A DNA stretch of 64,000 bases from NCBI GenBank assembly GCA_963556255.1, contig OY744610.1:7787529-7851528 (forward strand). The letters run 5' to 3'. Positions 29,247 through 40,438 of the stretch are shown piece after piece. A model generated the notes under the pieces. It saw only the letters and a list, made by a program, of their open reading frames with translations, did no database searches and had not been told where the DNA came from. The position numbers were made by a program, and so were the translations under genes. Each line of letters starts with the position of its first letter. Position 1 is the stretch's first letter. This DNA is from Allolobophora icterica (taxonomy: Eukaryota > Annelida > Clitellata > Crassiclitellata > Lumbricidae).

Positions 29247-31443
29247 TGTGGCGGTCAAGGTCACAGTGCGTAAGTGGGAGGATTTATTTTATGCGAATAG
29301 CATCGTTTTCTTTAAGTTTACATGCGAAGGGAACAGCATCGTTTCTCTTAATTTTACATGCGAAGGCCCAGTATCGATCATTTAATTTTTATTTAATTTC
29401 AATAGGCGACTGTCCAGCAACGACTGTGATAGGGAAGCTCGATTATATATTTTAAGCCAAGGTATAGTGTGGTGAGGGATAAGTAGAGCCTGCCTCACGG
29501 TGTGCTGCTTTATACGTGAAGAGTTGGTTCGACTCTTCATACATAGCAATACTGTTAAACAGCGTTGTTGGTTAGCGATTCAGTTACCGATTCAAATATA
29601 CTGCACTCAGTGTGGTAGGCGAGTGATTTTGGTTACGCCAGAGTCAGAGTTCGAGTTTCCGGTTAGTACAAATATATTTACGGACGAAAGGGGCGTCCGA
29701 ATAATATAATCAGGCGATCTCGAGTACAGCTAAAGAAGTTCACTGTTGGGAGACGGGCCGACAGCGCCGATCCGGCGGGTTGGATCCCTCCGTTGATCGC
29801 GAAGCGGTCTAGATCCCGATTGTGGAAAATCTACGGCTGAGTAATACTCGGGGAAGGATACCGTTGATACACAGGAAAACTAATTCAGTGTGAGATCGAA
29901 AACCAGGGTGAATTTGGCGTCGGGCAAGGAAATCCCTCTTGGAGTTCGAAGAACTCCAAGATCCGACAGTGTTTGGTTTTATCCACTGAGAAGAGTTTTA
30001 CGCGATTTCGGCGTACTCGACACAGGGGAAGTTCTACGCGCTTTCGGCGTACTCGGCCGGGAGAGTTTTACGCGACTTCGGCGTCTTCGGCTGGGAGAGT
30101 TTTACGCGACTTCGGCACTCGGTGAAGTGACCGTCGGGATACCTGAAAAAACCAATTTGGTACAAAAACGATAATAAGGGTAAATTTGGCGACAGGCAGG
30201 AAATTCCCTCTTGGGTTTTGAAGAACTCCGCGATCGGAGCTTGTCCGGTAACCCATGGGAGTAAGTGTGACCTTCTTAAGGTAGCCAAATTTCGGAAATT
30301 CTGATAATACTCGAAACCGAGTTGGGACCATCCACTGGTTAACTGAGAGGCAAGCGAAGTTTGTCCGGTTACCTGTGGGAGTAAGTGTGACCTTCGTTAG
30401 GGAACCAAAATTCGGAAATTTTTGGGAACAAAATTCAGGACATTCTGGTAACCTTACGGGGTCAGCGTTACATTTGGATTGTGACACTTGGATGGCTGAC
30501 ACGCCGGTGGAGCGTTGGAGGGGCTCCATCGCCCGGTAACTAAAATAGTTACTGGGAAAGACCACTGTTACCGAAAGACCGCAGTACGGGAAAAGACCGC
30601 CCGACAACTGATTACAGTGCGGTAAGACCAGGAAAAACGATAGAGTCAGGAAAATCTTGTATTCAAACCAATCGTTATTCAGAGCAAATAACTTGGTGAT
30701 CGAAACACGTAGTTCCGAGAACTGACCGAAGTGCGAAGTAGGGCCCACCTCGTGCGCCGGTCGGAACCCAGTTCTGCGTGCGGTTAGGGAGGTTTTAGAC
30801 CTAGAACCTGTCCTATCAGAAGAGAGTGTCGTGAGACCAGTATACCGCGTTAATATTACACGTGTATATATTATCGCAAGATGTTCGCGTGTTTGAGACG
30901 GCACGACGTGACGACTTGTCAGATGTACACCTTGTCCTCTCGGACAAGAGAACGTTCAGAGTTTTCCCCTATTGACGATAACTCGAGAGTCATGAGATGC
31001 AGAATGGTACGTGAGGGTTCGGTTAAGGTGGAGAAAAAGAGAAAGTCTTTGACTAAGAGATCTCACAGGAAGCTGAGGACTCCTGCCGGCAAGAGAGCGA
31101 ACCCTGTTCTAAAGGACGGCCATCCTGAGGACGAGGACGTTGCCCACCCGGCGACCGCGGCAGTGGCAGAGTCCGAAAGTGAGATGGAGCTTGACAGCGA
31201 CACTGTTCGCAAACAAGCGATACCCTCGGGACCTCCTCTTGGAGAAATGGGCACTGAGAGCGGAGACAGGGAACCGCTCGTCTACAGCAGAAGTAGACAG
31301 GATAGTGACCCGGGCGACTCCAGAAGGTCAGTTGGCTGGAGCCGAACCCAGCCCGACGACGAAGCAGCGTCTCGGGTAAGACCGACACAAATTGGTACCA
31401 TGTCTGATGAAGGGTTAGTTGATCTCGAGCGACGAACGTCACA
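29247..31443 (+). repeat. 3' LTR of the large Ty3/gypsy element
   Basis: 2197 bp, the same length as the 5' LTR and almost identical. It repeats the gag N-terminal frame from 30881 (two residue changes noticed: Phe to Ser and Glu to Gly). That frame then runs into flanking host DNA and stops at 31513. Confidence 0.9.
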
Positions 31444-31447
31444 AAAC

Positions 31448-32582
31448 TGTTCAGTTGATGCACAGCTGCAGTCGGTTGTGCTTTTCGTACCAGAATATCG
31501 TTACGCCAACTGATAAAGCCACACTTTGATCTGCTCATCGAAAATGCACTGCTTACAAGGATAGCCAGGAAATTAATCTAATTCAACGAAAAATAATCGA
31601 GGCCACCTACTTATGCAACTTGAAGGGATCCAATTGGTATTATTGACATCTACTGCAGTAGGCCTACACATAGGCGCATGTGCGCATGCGTGAAACGTAG
31701 ATCTAGCAACCAGAAAAAGTCCACATAATTCTATTCCAAATGCAGCATTCCAACATTTATGGCGAATTTTAAAGCAGCTGTTTACTTTTCGTTTTGCCAA
31801 TCAGACCAATACCAGGTTATGGTCAGAGTTTGTACCATTTGCCTAGAATTTAATATTCTCCTTGTGTTCAATCCTAACATCATCTGATCCTCCGCCTTCC
31901 AATTCTTCTCCCCTAGACGACACCCGCCTTAATAGCTGCTGTGTTTCCTCTCTTGATCAGGCCCACCCATGGTAACCGGACTCGGGCCTCCTTTGGACTA
32001 CTCTTTGGACAAAACCCTCTAATTTTACGCGGCGCTTGTTCCTGGTGCCCTGCGCTTGGCCTTCGAGTGGCGCTTTAGAAGTTTTTGAGATTACGATTAG
32101 CATAAAGGCTTCGAAACAACTGCCTTAGAAACCTGAAGGATGATCGCTTGGTCTTCTTGATGTGACGCTGGTAGATATCCAGTGAAGACAAGCACATAGA
32201 AATCGGTTAAGATTGAGATCGGGAACCTCCCCAGTAATGCAATACCACCTTGACCTTATTCAACCCTCCATCCTTACAGGAATATTAAGTAATTTTTCAA
32301 ACTTAATTTGGTAGTTTAACCAGGTGTTTTCGTCATACTATTGCCACGGTCATAATTACGCTTCAACCTAATGATTAACTGTTTTACGAGCCAGCTGCTG
32401 CTTTGAGATGCTACCAGTTTAGCATAATACAAATTTTATCCTGTAAAAGGAACATGTTGCTGCAAGTTGTTTGTGAAGACCCTGTAGACCATTGCTCGCA
32501 AGGCTGAATGCCATCTAAACCAAATTGAATAAATGCACTACCTGACAGAATGTCCTATGCTAATGATGTTGTTGACGTCTGT
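31448..32582. other. Intergenic DNA upstream of Ig copy 2
   Basis: No supported gene. Contains the right half of the 40-bp inverted repeat (31571-31610) and LINE-like scraps. The last part is the promoter region of Ig copy 2. Confidence 0.5.
31571..31610 (-). repeat. Right half of the 40-bp inverted repeat
   Basis: Reverse complement of 19308-19347 with two mismatches. See the left half. Confidence 0.7.
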
Positions 32583-32590
32583 TATAAAAG
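32583..32590 (+). promoter_or_regulatory. TATA box of Ig copy 2
   Basis: TATAAAAG lies 74 bp before the ATG at 32664, leaving room for a start site near 32610-32620 and a 5' leader of about 50 nt. Confidence 0.65.
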
Positions 32591-32663
32591 TGGATAAAAA
32601 GACGAACAAGCATCTTCCAGAAGCAGAGTAACTTCAGCCGCAGAATCGAAAGAGACACATACG

Positions 32664-32730
32664 ATGGCAGATACGCAGCTCAAGTTCCTTCTCTTGTGCG
32701 CTTGCATTCTGGTTCCACTAAAGATAAAAG
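32664..32730 (+). CDS. Exon: signal peptide of copy 2
   Basis: ATG at 32664 opens a 22-codon exon ending at donor GTGAGT (phase 1). Residues 6-20 are hydrophobic (LKFLLLCACILVPL), a typical secretion signal. It joins Gly-Val-His-Gly-Gln at the next exon, the same residues that open Ig 1 of copy 1 (Val-Asn-Gly-Gln). Confidence 0.7.
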
Positions 32731-35700
32731 GTGAGTCGTCAATGTAGTAGTACTCCGTGTGTAACCAGGACCAAATTTTTAAACTCATAATCAATTAGTA
32801 AGTTATTAATTAATCGCTGAATGCCCAGATTTGTCCAAAATGTCTATAATCTGAAGAAAAAATCCAACATGTTATTTGCTTTGCAACAGAAAGTGCAACA
32901 GAGGAACACATTCATTCATGGTCCACGACTCCCAGTCAACCGGTTCATTGAAGTCAACCTACAATGACCTTCAACCGTGCATGATCCAGAGTATTAGACC
33001 TATATCGAATTGCTGTATTTTATTGCATCATATTGTACTGCACTGTATTGCTATTTTTGTACTGTTCTATATCACATTGCCTTATTTTAATCCTTACTCT
33101 GTTGTACTCTGTAACAGTTTTTCTTTGACGAGGAAAGATAAGGCGGTGAGAATTAAGCTACAATTTTGGTATGAGTAACTGGTCTGACAGTTTAGCTCTG
33201 TTTTTATATAGGCCTACTCCTGGTCCCAGCAGTCAAGACGTTCTTAGGTTATAACAAAGCAATCTAAGATCTAGAGACACAATATCAGAATTTGTCGTAG
33301 GAATGGAAATAAATTTCTGTGCAAATGGCCAACTCTATGATGTTAATTAGTTGAATGCAGTAAATTTCAACTGAACAAAGCACAGTGTATGGAAACGTCT
33401 GACAAGTACAAAACTAAATTAAACTGCGACAGTTGTAGCGGTCGCACTAACATAACACTTGTACAGCGCATCTGACGAAACTATCAGTTTTACCTTGTCT
33501 ATTGTTCTCAATCAGATGGCAGGAATGAGTTTACAGCAAGACCAAAGTTAAAACCGAACTTATCTGGCTGGGCACTCGTCAACAATTGGCTTGGTTGGAC
33601 GTGGCTGCCCTTACTGCCTTTTTCCCTCAATTCTCCTTTTCCACCGTCGTCCGCGACCTTTGTGTACTCCTGGCAGCGTTGTTAAAGTTTTAACTAAAAC
33701 TGAAATTAACTTAATCGTTAACTGAACAGCTAACTAAAATTAAAACTCAAAAGTGCTGAAAACTGAAACTGAAACTTTGCTGAAAGGTACAAAACTACAA
33801 CAAAGACTAAACTTGAAAATTTCAACTGAATTAATTTTTGTCTGTGGGGCGCACAAATCGAGTGGCGCACATGTCTGAAAGACTGAGCGGCTCACATGTT
33901 AGAAAGCAATATCGGTCAAGCAAACATCCATTTGAGTCCTATCTCTCTCAGCTCTCTCGTTAGCGGTCAGCCTATTTTTTAAATGCGGTCACCCATCAAG
34001 ATCGGCTTTCACGGAAAGACATAGGCCCTATGGAATTATTTCTAGTGCAAAAAACAGAATGAGAGTCACAATGGCAACTTCTCAGTCAGTAGAAATGGAA
34101 GTTTCACAATAATTTAGTGAACTAGAAAACTTGAAAGCTAACGACATTTCATCCATACAGCTCTGGCGGGCAGGAATTAGTCAGTAAGAACAGATTAGCA
34201 GGGCTGTTCTTGATTTGGTTTCTGCGCCAGCTTCGCTTCACTTCTGAGTGGTTCTCCTTGAAGTGATCCAACGTAAATGCCCAATATGAATGAATGAATG
34301 AAAGAGAAAACCCATCGAGTGTTATCTATAAATCGCTATGTCAATGTTAATTTTCATGACATTATCCGGAATAAATAAATAAATATAATATAACACTGCG
34401 TTGTGTTGCACCTTATTGCATAGCGTTCCTTTGCTCTTTATCAAGGCTAGGCAATGCAAGGTAAGGTCAGATACAATTGTAGTGAATGAGTATTACATTT
34501 TTATCTTTCAGTTTTTAGTTCATGCATGTCCCAGATCCCGATAAAATCCATTAGTCGGTTTTTAAACTGGAGAGAGGTGTAGTGTCGTCACCAAGACACC
34601 TAGGCATCACCATATCACTCCCGTTCTTAAATCTCTGCACTGGCTGACAATCCCTGAGCGCATCCACTTCTAAGTCCTGTTGCTAACCTCCAACACACTA
34701 CAATACTCCCAGCCAAAAGTCCCTTCATGAACTCTTCACCAACCAGCTACCCCAGTCTACCCGTTCATCCACTCTCCCGTCCCCCAGGCACTACTCGCCT
34801 CAAGTTCTCCAACCGATCCATATCCCACACTGCACCTCAACTCTGAAACGAACTTCCCTTCGAATTCCGCATTTTCGCAGTTCTTCCACCAATAGGCCAC
34901 TCACTCACCGTCATCTACCTCGGGCTACTCTACTCATCACCCCACAGGCGATTACGATTACGATTAGAAAAGTTGCCATGAAGAATTGTCCCATATAGAG
35001 CATTCACTTAGAAATACTAAATTTTAGAAACAAAGGACAAGGCGCAGATGTTACTCATGTTACTGACTTTTTCTTCCAGGTGTCCATGGTCAGTGTTCGA
35101 CGCCGCCACAAAATCAGGCCGTTTACGAAGGAACTCCGAATACGACATTGATCTGCAACAGTCCGAAGAAAGTATCCTATGCTATTAAGCCAACCTCAGA
35201 TACAATAAGTACTTATAAAATCACGAACTATGACGATGTTGTTGTTTCTACGCTAAGGAATCTCTATGGCGTAAACTCGACCTGTCTGATCATAAAGATT
35301 GCTCAAGGGACGGCAGCAACTCCTCCGATCTCCACAGCTGGCTTGTATGGCATAACACTCAACGGATCTACTATCCCGCAGTCCGGCGCTAAGTTCGTCG
35401 TCGTTCGTAAGTAAACGTAAATGATTACTGCATATTATAGTAATGAAATTGTAAAAGAACATCAGATGATTACGAGCGTGATGATATCCATTGATATAGT
35501 TTCCCAGATTGTGGGTCGATAAACGCTCTCACAGGCGCCCGAAATAGGCACGATCACTGGACACTAGGGAGATAGACGTACAGACGCAAAGCCAGACAGA
35601 CACTCAGACCGACGGTTAGACAGACAGATTGACACACAGATAAACAGTATTTAGTAAGTCTGTCCCTCCCTCCCTCCCTTCCTCCCTTCCTCCCTCCCTC

Positions 35701-37163
35701 CCTCCCTCCCTCTCCCCCTCACTCTGTCCCTCACGCACTCTGTCGTAAAGTCTAGGATATGTCAAAAAGTCAAAAAGGATATGCCTATCTCTCCCGTCAT
35801 AATGACAGGCAAATCCACTTGTTGGAGAGATAGCTGGCATAGTTAAGAACATTGGTTCATTTACCAGCCTTCCAGGCTACAATAGCACAGTTCTTGTGTT
35901 ATAGTCTTGGAGGTGTTTGGAACTTCAGACTAAGAACAAATTTTGGCATCACAAACTCTGACACTCGAGTTTCTCCTCCATCTATACTATTAATCAAACT
36001 TTTTTGAAATATCCTAGACTTAACGACAACCCGACACAAAAATTCAATAATCATCTGCAGGGTTTCGTATTACTCAGACCACAAACACTCCCAGGAATGT
36101 CGACACTCGACATCAATGTCGTGTTGTTAGCGAGTTTCGTGGAATTACTTTTTCTGTTGGTATTTTCCAAGAAGTACGCATTTTGTCTCTAAATGTCTAG
36201 CATCTAAATATTTTCAACAATTATTCCAAATGACCTTGCGAATGACGAAAAGCTTTCCCGAAAAAGGGATATCCACATACCTGAGGTAACTAGACGAATG
36301 GATTCTGGATACATGTATGAGATCCATCTGTTGCCTGACCAAGAAGACCTTATATTCTTCGCGTAGTTTTCAATACAAGAAATTTAAACAATCGTCAGCT
36401 TTTGCTTATCTGTGATTTCTGTCTGATTTTATCTTCCACAGGTGGACCTCCAACGTGCAACACTACAGCCATCAATTCAACAAAGCTTCAGAAGAACTGC
36501 AGCCTAACGTACGCTGACGGGANNNNNNNNNNNNNNNNNNNNNNNNNNNNNNNNNNNNNNNNNNNNNNNNNNNNNNNNNNNNNNNNNNNNNNNNNNNNNN
36601 NNNNNNNNNNNNNNNNNNNNNNNNNNNNNNNNNNNNNNNNNNNNNNNNNNNNNNNNNNNNNNNNNNNNNNNNNNNNNNNNNNNNNNNNNNNNNNNNNNNN
36701 NNNNNNNNNNNNNNNNNNNNNNACTTTCAGACCATGTTGTTCTTGTAATGCTATTTCTTGCCCCTTCCATTTAAGAAGCTTTAGTACCCTAATTATAACA
36801 AATGTTGTGGTTTTATGTTTAGGCGAAATAAATTGGATGGATGTCTACGACGAATGTGTCGTGAAGGCTGAGTTGTATGTAAAGAGTGACAACTGTTGTC
36901 CAGAGGACTTGGTCTGTGGAGTTGTTGTCTCTCTACGGAACGACACACGTTGGCTGATACACGATACTCTCTGCGATGATAACAAATGCGAGACGTTTGT
37001 CGTTGATGCCTCGTGTATGTCCAGCGATTGGAAGTTGTTAGCTGAGAAAAAAATTATAATATCTGGTGTCGGTGATTACCTGCAAGCGGGATATATTGCT
37101 AGCTTTGGCCCGAATATGACCGATTGCAGCGAGTCGTGTAGGAGAATGATGAATCTGCCGTAG
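32664..37163 (+). CDS. Secreted Ig-Ig-mucin-Cys-rich protein, copy 2 (gene span, interrupted by an assembly gap)
   Basis: Visible exons: 32664-32730 (signal peptide), 35080-35406 (Ig-like 1), 36442-36522 (start of Ig-like 2, cut by the N gap) and 36823-37163 (C-terminal domain, stop TAG). All junctions are phase 1, matching copy 1. The rest of Ig-like 2, the mucin linker and the small Cys exon must lie in the 200-N gap, which is probably larger than drawn. The visible parts carry no stop or frameshift, so the gene may be functional. The TATA box is at 32583 and a polyadenylation signal at 37461-37466. Confidence 0.75.
33535..33675 (+). mobile_element. LINE reverse-transcriptase fragment
   Basis: Translation resembles IWLGTRQQLAWLD and TVVRDLCVLL, the same region as the better-preserved LINE at 44145-44717. 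Truncated on both sides. Confidence 0.6.
34590..34960 (+). mobile_element. LINE 3' fragment
   Basis: Degenerate translation (HITPVLKSLHWLTIPERIHF followed by a stop) is typical of CR1/L2-type C-termini. It ends near the gattacgattac repeat at 34950-34970. Confidence 0.65.
35080..35406 (+). CDS. Exon: Ig-like domain 1 of copy 2
   Basis: 327 nt, phase 1-1, acceptor ttcttccag and donor GTAAGT. It has strand-B Cys (LICNSPKKVS), Tyr in place of the strand-C Trp, and STAGLYGI without the strand-F Cys, as in copy 1. An extra Cys (NSTCLII) in copy 2 is Ser in copy 1. Confidence 0.8.
35407..36441 (+). other. Second intron of Ig copy 2
   Basis: Carries a (tccc)n pyrimidine run at 35661-35735. No supported gene. 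Confidence 0.65.
35661..35735. repeat. (TCCC)n microsatellite
   Basis: Imperfect tccc/ttcc repeats within the second intron of Ig copy 2. Confidence 0.85.
36442..36522 (+). CDS. Exon: start of Ig-like domain 2 of copy 2 (cut by gap)
   Basis: Begins after atcttccacag and reads like copy 1 (PPTCNTTAIN, then CSLTYADG) until the Ns at 36523. Confidence 0.75.
36523..36722. other. Assembly gap (200 N)
   Basis: Exactly 200 Ns, a placeholder length. By comparison with copy 1 it hides the rest of Ig-like 2, the mucin exon, the small Cys exon and their introns. Any frame read across the Ns is meaningless. Confidence 0.98.
36823..37163 (+). CDS. Exon: Cys-rich C-terminal domain of copy 2
   Basis: Acceptor tatgtttag, phase 1, stop TAG at 37161-37163. 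Same Cys frame as copy 1 (DNCCPEDLVCG, LCDDNKCE, DCSESC) but one Cys is lost near the start (AKC in copy 1, KSD here), leaving nine. Confidence 0.8.
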
Positions 37164-37812
37164 CAATAGAACCAGAAAAACGAACCTATTGTAGTGACAC
37201 TTATTATTCGACTAGCTTTGCGCTATAGGCCTACGATCCTATGTATGATTACTGTGTTCATTGAAGCATGACTTTTTAATGTTCGCGGAGATGATTCACT
37301 ATTACACCAGTTGCTTATATGTTCATGCAAACGACACTTCGTGATTTAAAGACTACTGACTATGAGAGAATTTAGATGAACTCATTTATACATAGGATAT
37401 AATGTGTTTTTCGTGATCCATGGACACCGAATACAACTTTTTCGTCTACATATCGATAATAATAAACTCTGTCTTCGCTTAAACGCTTCACTGTTGAAAT
37501 TGTGTACTTTTCTGCCTTCTGAAAAAACTGGATTTCCCGACGAATGTTTTACTAGAATTTTCTAAATTAGAAAAGGTCCATGTCGTATGTGTCCATTTTT
37601 CTAATCTTGCAGCATTGTGATGAAATAATGTCCAGTTTTCGGCTTAAGTGTATGTTGGCGCTTGACGGTTTTTCATCAGTGTTGCGGTCAAGCGCCTTTG
37701 TGGATGAGCGTTTCTGGTGAGTTTTTCCTTGAAGTGGCGTAATATAAATTTAAAATTACCATTGCCATTAACTGAACGATGCACAACAACTCTAGATCAG
37801 TCAGCATAGAAA

Positions 37813-38412
37813 TCAAAGCTCGAGGGTACGTACCATACGTATTCTATTTTTTGAAAGGTACGTACGTTTTTTAACGTACCCTATTTTAGGGTACGTAAAC
37901 AATACAAAAATACGTTAACCACGTCATTGCTCATTTAGCCTCATTATAAGAATGTTCAATTTAATTTAAGCAAACAATCACAACCCAGTATACAGCGTAG
38001 TAAATTTTCTCGCATTTTTCAACACTTTCACATGCGTCCATTCCTTCCCACGTTCTCTGGGCATCGCTGAATCGCTGACTGATGCGTATAAGATATACTA
38101 CAACTTTCGAGTTACAGAATTTGCAAACCAGTGACGTGTACTTAGCTCTCCTCAGAATGAAAGTACAATTTGCATTAAATTAATTATAACCGAAGAATTT
38201 ATCGAATTAAATTTACTGCTACGCTACCGGAAGTACCGGTTTTAATGACGCATACTGTTGACGTCAGATTATGCGTAGGCTATGGGTCGCCGAGTAAACC
38301 ATAAATAAAATTTTCGTGTATGATACGTACCATACGCGTATTGTATTTTTTGAAAGGTACGTACGTATTTTAACGTATTCTATTTTAGGGTACGCGTACC
38401 CTCGAGCTTTGA
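37813..38412. mobile_element. 600-bp inverted-repeat element (MITE)
   Basis: Ends tcaaagctcgagggtacg and its reverse complement are perfect over 18 bp, flanked by tagaaa (37807-37812 and 38413-38418). Both ends also carry a direct repeat around attttttgaaaggtacgtac. Absent from unit B, so it was inserted after the duplication. The 6-bp duplication leaves its superfamily open. Confidence 0.85.
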
Positions 38413-38418
38413 TAGAAA

Positions 38419-40302
38419 TTCTATTTAAATGAAAGTATGTTAAAGCGCATACGGTTCCACTAATTAACACAATGCAATGAAGGGCCCTCCATAGCAGGTT
38501 ACTTACTCATTTAATTGCTTACTTACTCAAATCAACGGTGTGATATATCTTTATTTTGAGATTTTTTTCATGTATTTACAACTACAGTACTTTGACTTCC
38601 TGATGAACTGTTATTAGCCATTTTTTTTACAAATTGGAATTAAATAAATTAACGCAGGGATCGGGGCTTCGAATTCCTAAATTGGAAATCCAAAATGTTA
38701 AACTTATCCTATATAATTATACTGATTCTTCTCCTTCACCATTCCATGACCACTGTCACCATCGATTTCCACCGCAGAGCAATACTGTCTCCCCAGCTTG
38801 ACCCCCACCACCCGCATTCTACTCTGGCACCGAAAACGACCAAACAACCTGGCCCTTGCGGACTTCATTTAAGCTGGTTCATGGGTAGTACTGAGAAATA
38901 AAAAAAACTATGTTGCGCTACATTTAGAGCCATCCATATAGTACGTTTGCAAAATTCCGGGAAAATTGGACCCCCCTCCCAGTACGCACACGTACTTTTT
39001 TCCATCCCCCACCTGCGTATGTACGCTTGACTCACTCCCCCCCCCCAAGACCAGCTGCAGAATGTGTCAGTGTTCAGGCAGCGGCTGTCTGCACTCTAGG
39101 CCAGATTGAAGGATGAGTAATCCATCGACTCACTGCTGAGCTGTGTCACAGTGTTATAATAGCGTTCAGAGGTAAGTACCGTATGGTGCATACAAGTGAC
39201 ACCTCTCCCACAGTCCTACTTCTCCTGCCTCTGATGCGTTGTTTTGAAACACCTTTTAGCTTTTTAATGTGGTCAAGATCATTTTATTTCGCAATCAATA
39301 GAGCTAAAACTAAAAGATTTCTTTAACTCTTTATTTGTACAATGTTCTCTAACCATTTTTGCCAACGTGCCAAGAGTCTCATTCGGGGTGTCACTGGGCC
39401 GTCTGCCCCTATGTAGAGCCGTCACTTGGTCCAATCGAACAACCTCTGTAGGGTTGTTATCATGTTGTATAAGGAAGGCATCAGTCGATGGTCGATAGAA
39501 GTGAAACCATCTTTGCTTCTTTCGTTAACAGCTGCATTTGTATTGCTTTCTTATTAACTAGTCTGACGTGATTATTTCTGTATTTTTGTAGGAAATAAAT
39601 AAATAGAGTTATTATTGAACTGTCTGTTCAGAATGATGTGCAGTAACTGGTAAGTTATAGATAGTCTGTAATGTGAGGTAAATCTGTAGATTTCATGTTT
39701 TGCTCTAAGATTGAAACCTCTGCCCTAAGCTGATCTCAAACTAAAGCGCAGTTATATTTATCCGTATGCGACATGGTGGTATATTCCGTAGCGTGCTACG
39801 TCTAAATCCTAATGATTGCAGGTTGGTTGGTATCTGCTGTCCGCATTCTGTTTCACTACCCTGTAAAAGTTGACTGCACACACTTGTTTGGACACTCTAA
39901 TTCAAATTTTCTAACCTTGCATGTGAACTAAGTGCAAAGAGTAAATAATTAAATAAATACTAAAGTCCAGAGCAAACCGTCTTCAATTTGAAGGATAATT
40001 ATGCGTTTTGAAATAAAACACAATGACTCAGTTTATCCCAGTGTTGCACTTTATTTCTGAATAACTTTTGTATCGAGTGAGAGTCCGATTCAATGTGTAT
40101 GGCATACATCGTGAGTCAATGTTATTCTGCAAGGTGAAATGTTTGTGAAACTTAACTTTATAGCAGAGTGACACGTTGACCACAGAATGGTGAGAGAACG
40201 GAGACAGGAGACCGATGGTACGGGAAGGAATGGGTTAAGTCTTATGAGATGGGGATGGTGCCACATTTCTGTAGCTCTGTATTGTCTACCTTGAGTTTTG
40301 GT
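38419..40302. other. Intergenic part of unit A
   Basis: No supported gene. A patch at 38925-39060 (gccatccatatagtacg) resembles a patch at 46790-46940 in reverse and may be a decayed DNA transposon. 39380-39520 is shared with unit B. Confidence 0.5.
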
Positions 40303-40438
40303 TCATTGGCAGGTGCAATGTAGTTCCGATTCGCACTCGCAATAGTGTAGACAACAATCGTTATTTGTTTTACACTTTCGGTCAGTTTTCTTGCATGATT
40401 GTCTTTTCGCGATCTCAATCGGCTTTCCCGTGACGGAT
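40303..40438 (-). CDS. Exon: propeptide end and Cys-knot module A
   Basis: 136 nt: one nucleotide, 44 codons and stop TGA (40303-40305). The polypyrimidine tract before the acceptor is almost identical to paralogue B. A longer overlapping frame on the same strand (40242-40466) was set aside because only the knot frame is conserved between copies. Confidence 0.78.

Larger units (their letters stand above)
19424..31443 (+). mobile_element. Full-length Ty3/gypsy retrotransposon with 2.2-kb LTRs
   Basis: Two LTRs of 2197 bp each (19424-21620 and 29247-31443) flank gag-pol. The target duplication aaac is at 19420-19423 and 31444-31447. The primer site matches tRNA-Leu (21624-21641) and the purine tract precedes 29247. 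Only about four base differences between the LTRs were noticed (near 19450, 20005, 21118 and 21590), so the insertion is recent. Pol order is protease, RT, RNase H, integrase. One in-frame stop (27805-27807) lies just before the end of integrase. No envelope gene is seen. Confidence 0.9.
32731..35079 (+). other. First intron of Ig copy 2
   Basis: Donor GTGAGT, acceptor tcttccag. It contains LINE scraps at 33535-33675 and 34590-34960, a taactaaaa-rich patch at 33690-33830 and a short (tgaa)n run near 34290. No other gene seen. Confidence 0.65.

Noticed and set aside
36402..37163. 253-codon frame crossing the N gap
   Set aside because: Joins an intron, Ns and two separate exons. The true exons are 36442-36522 and 36823-37163.
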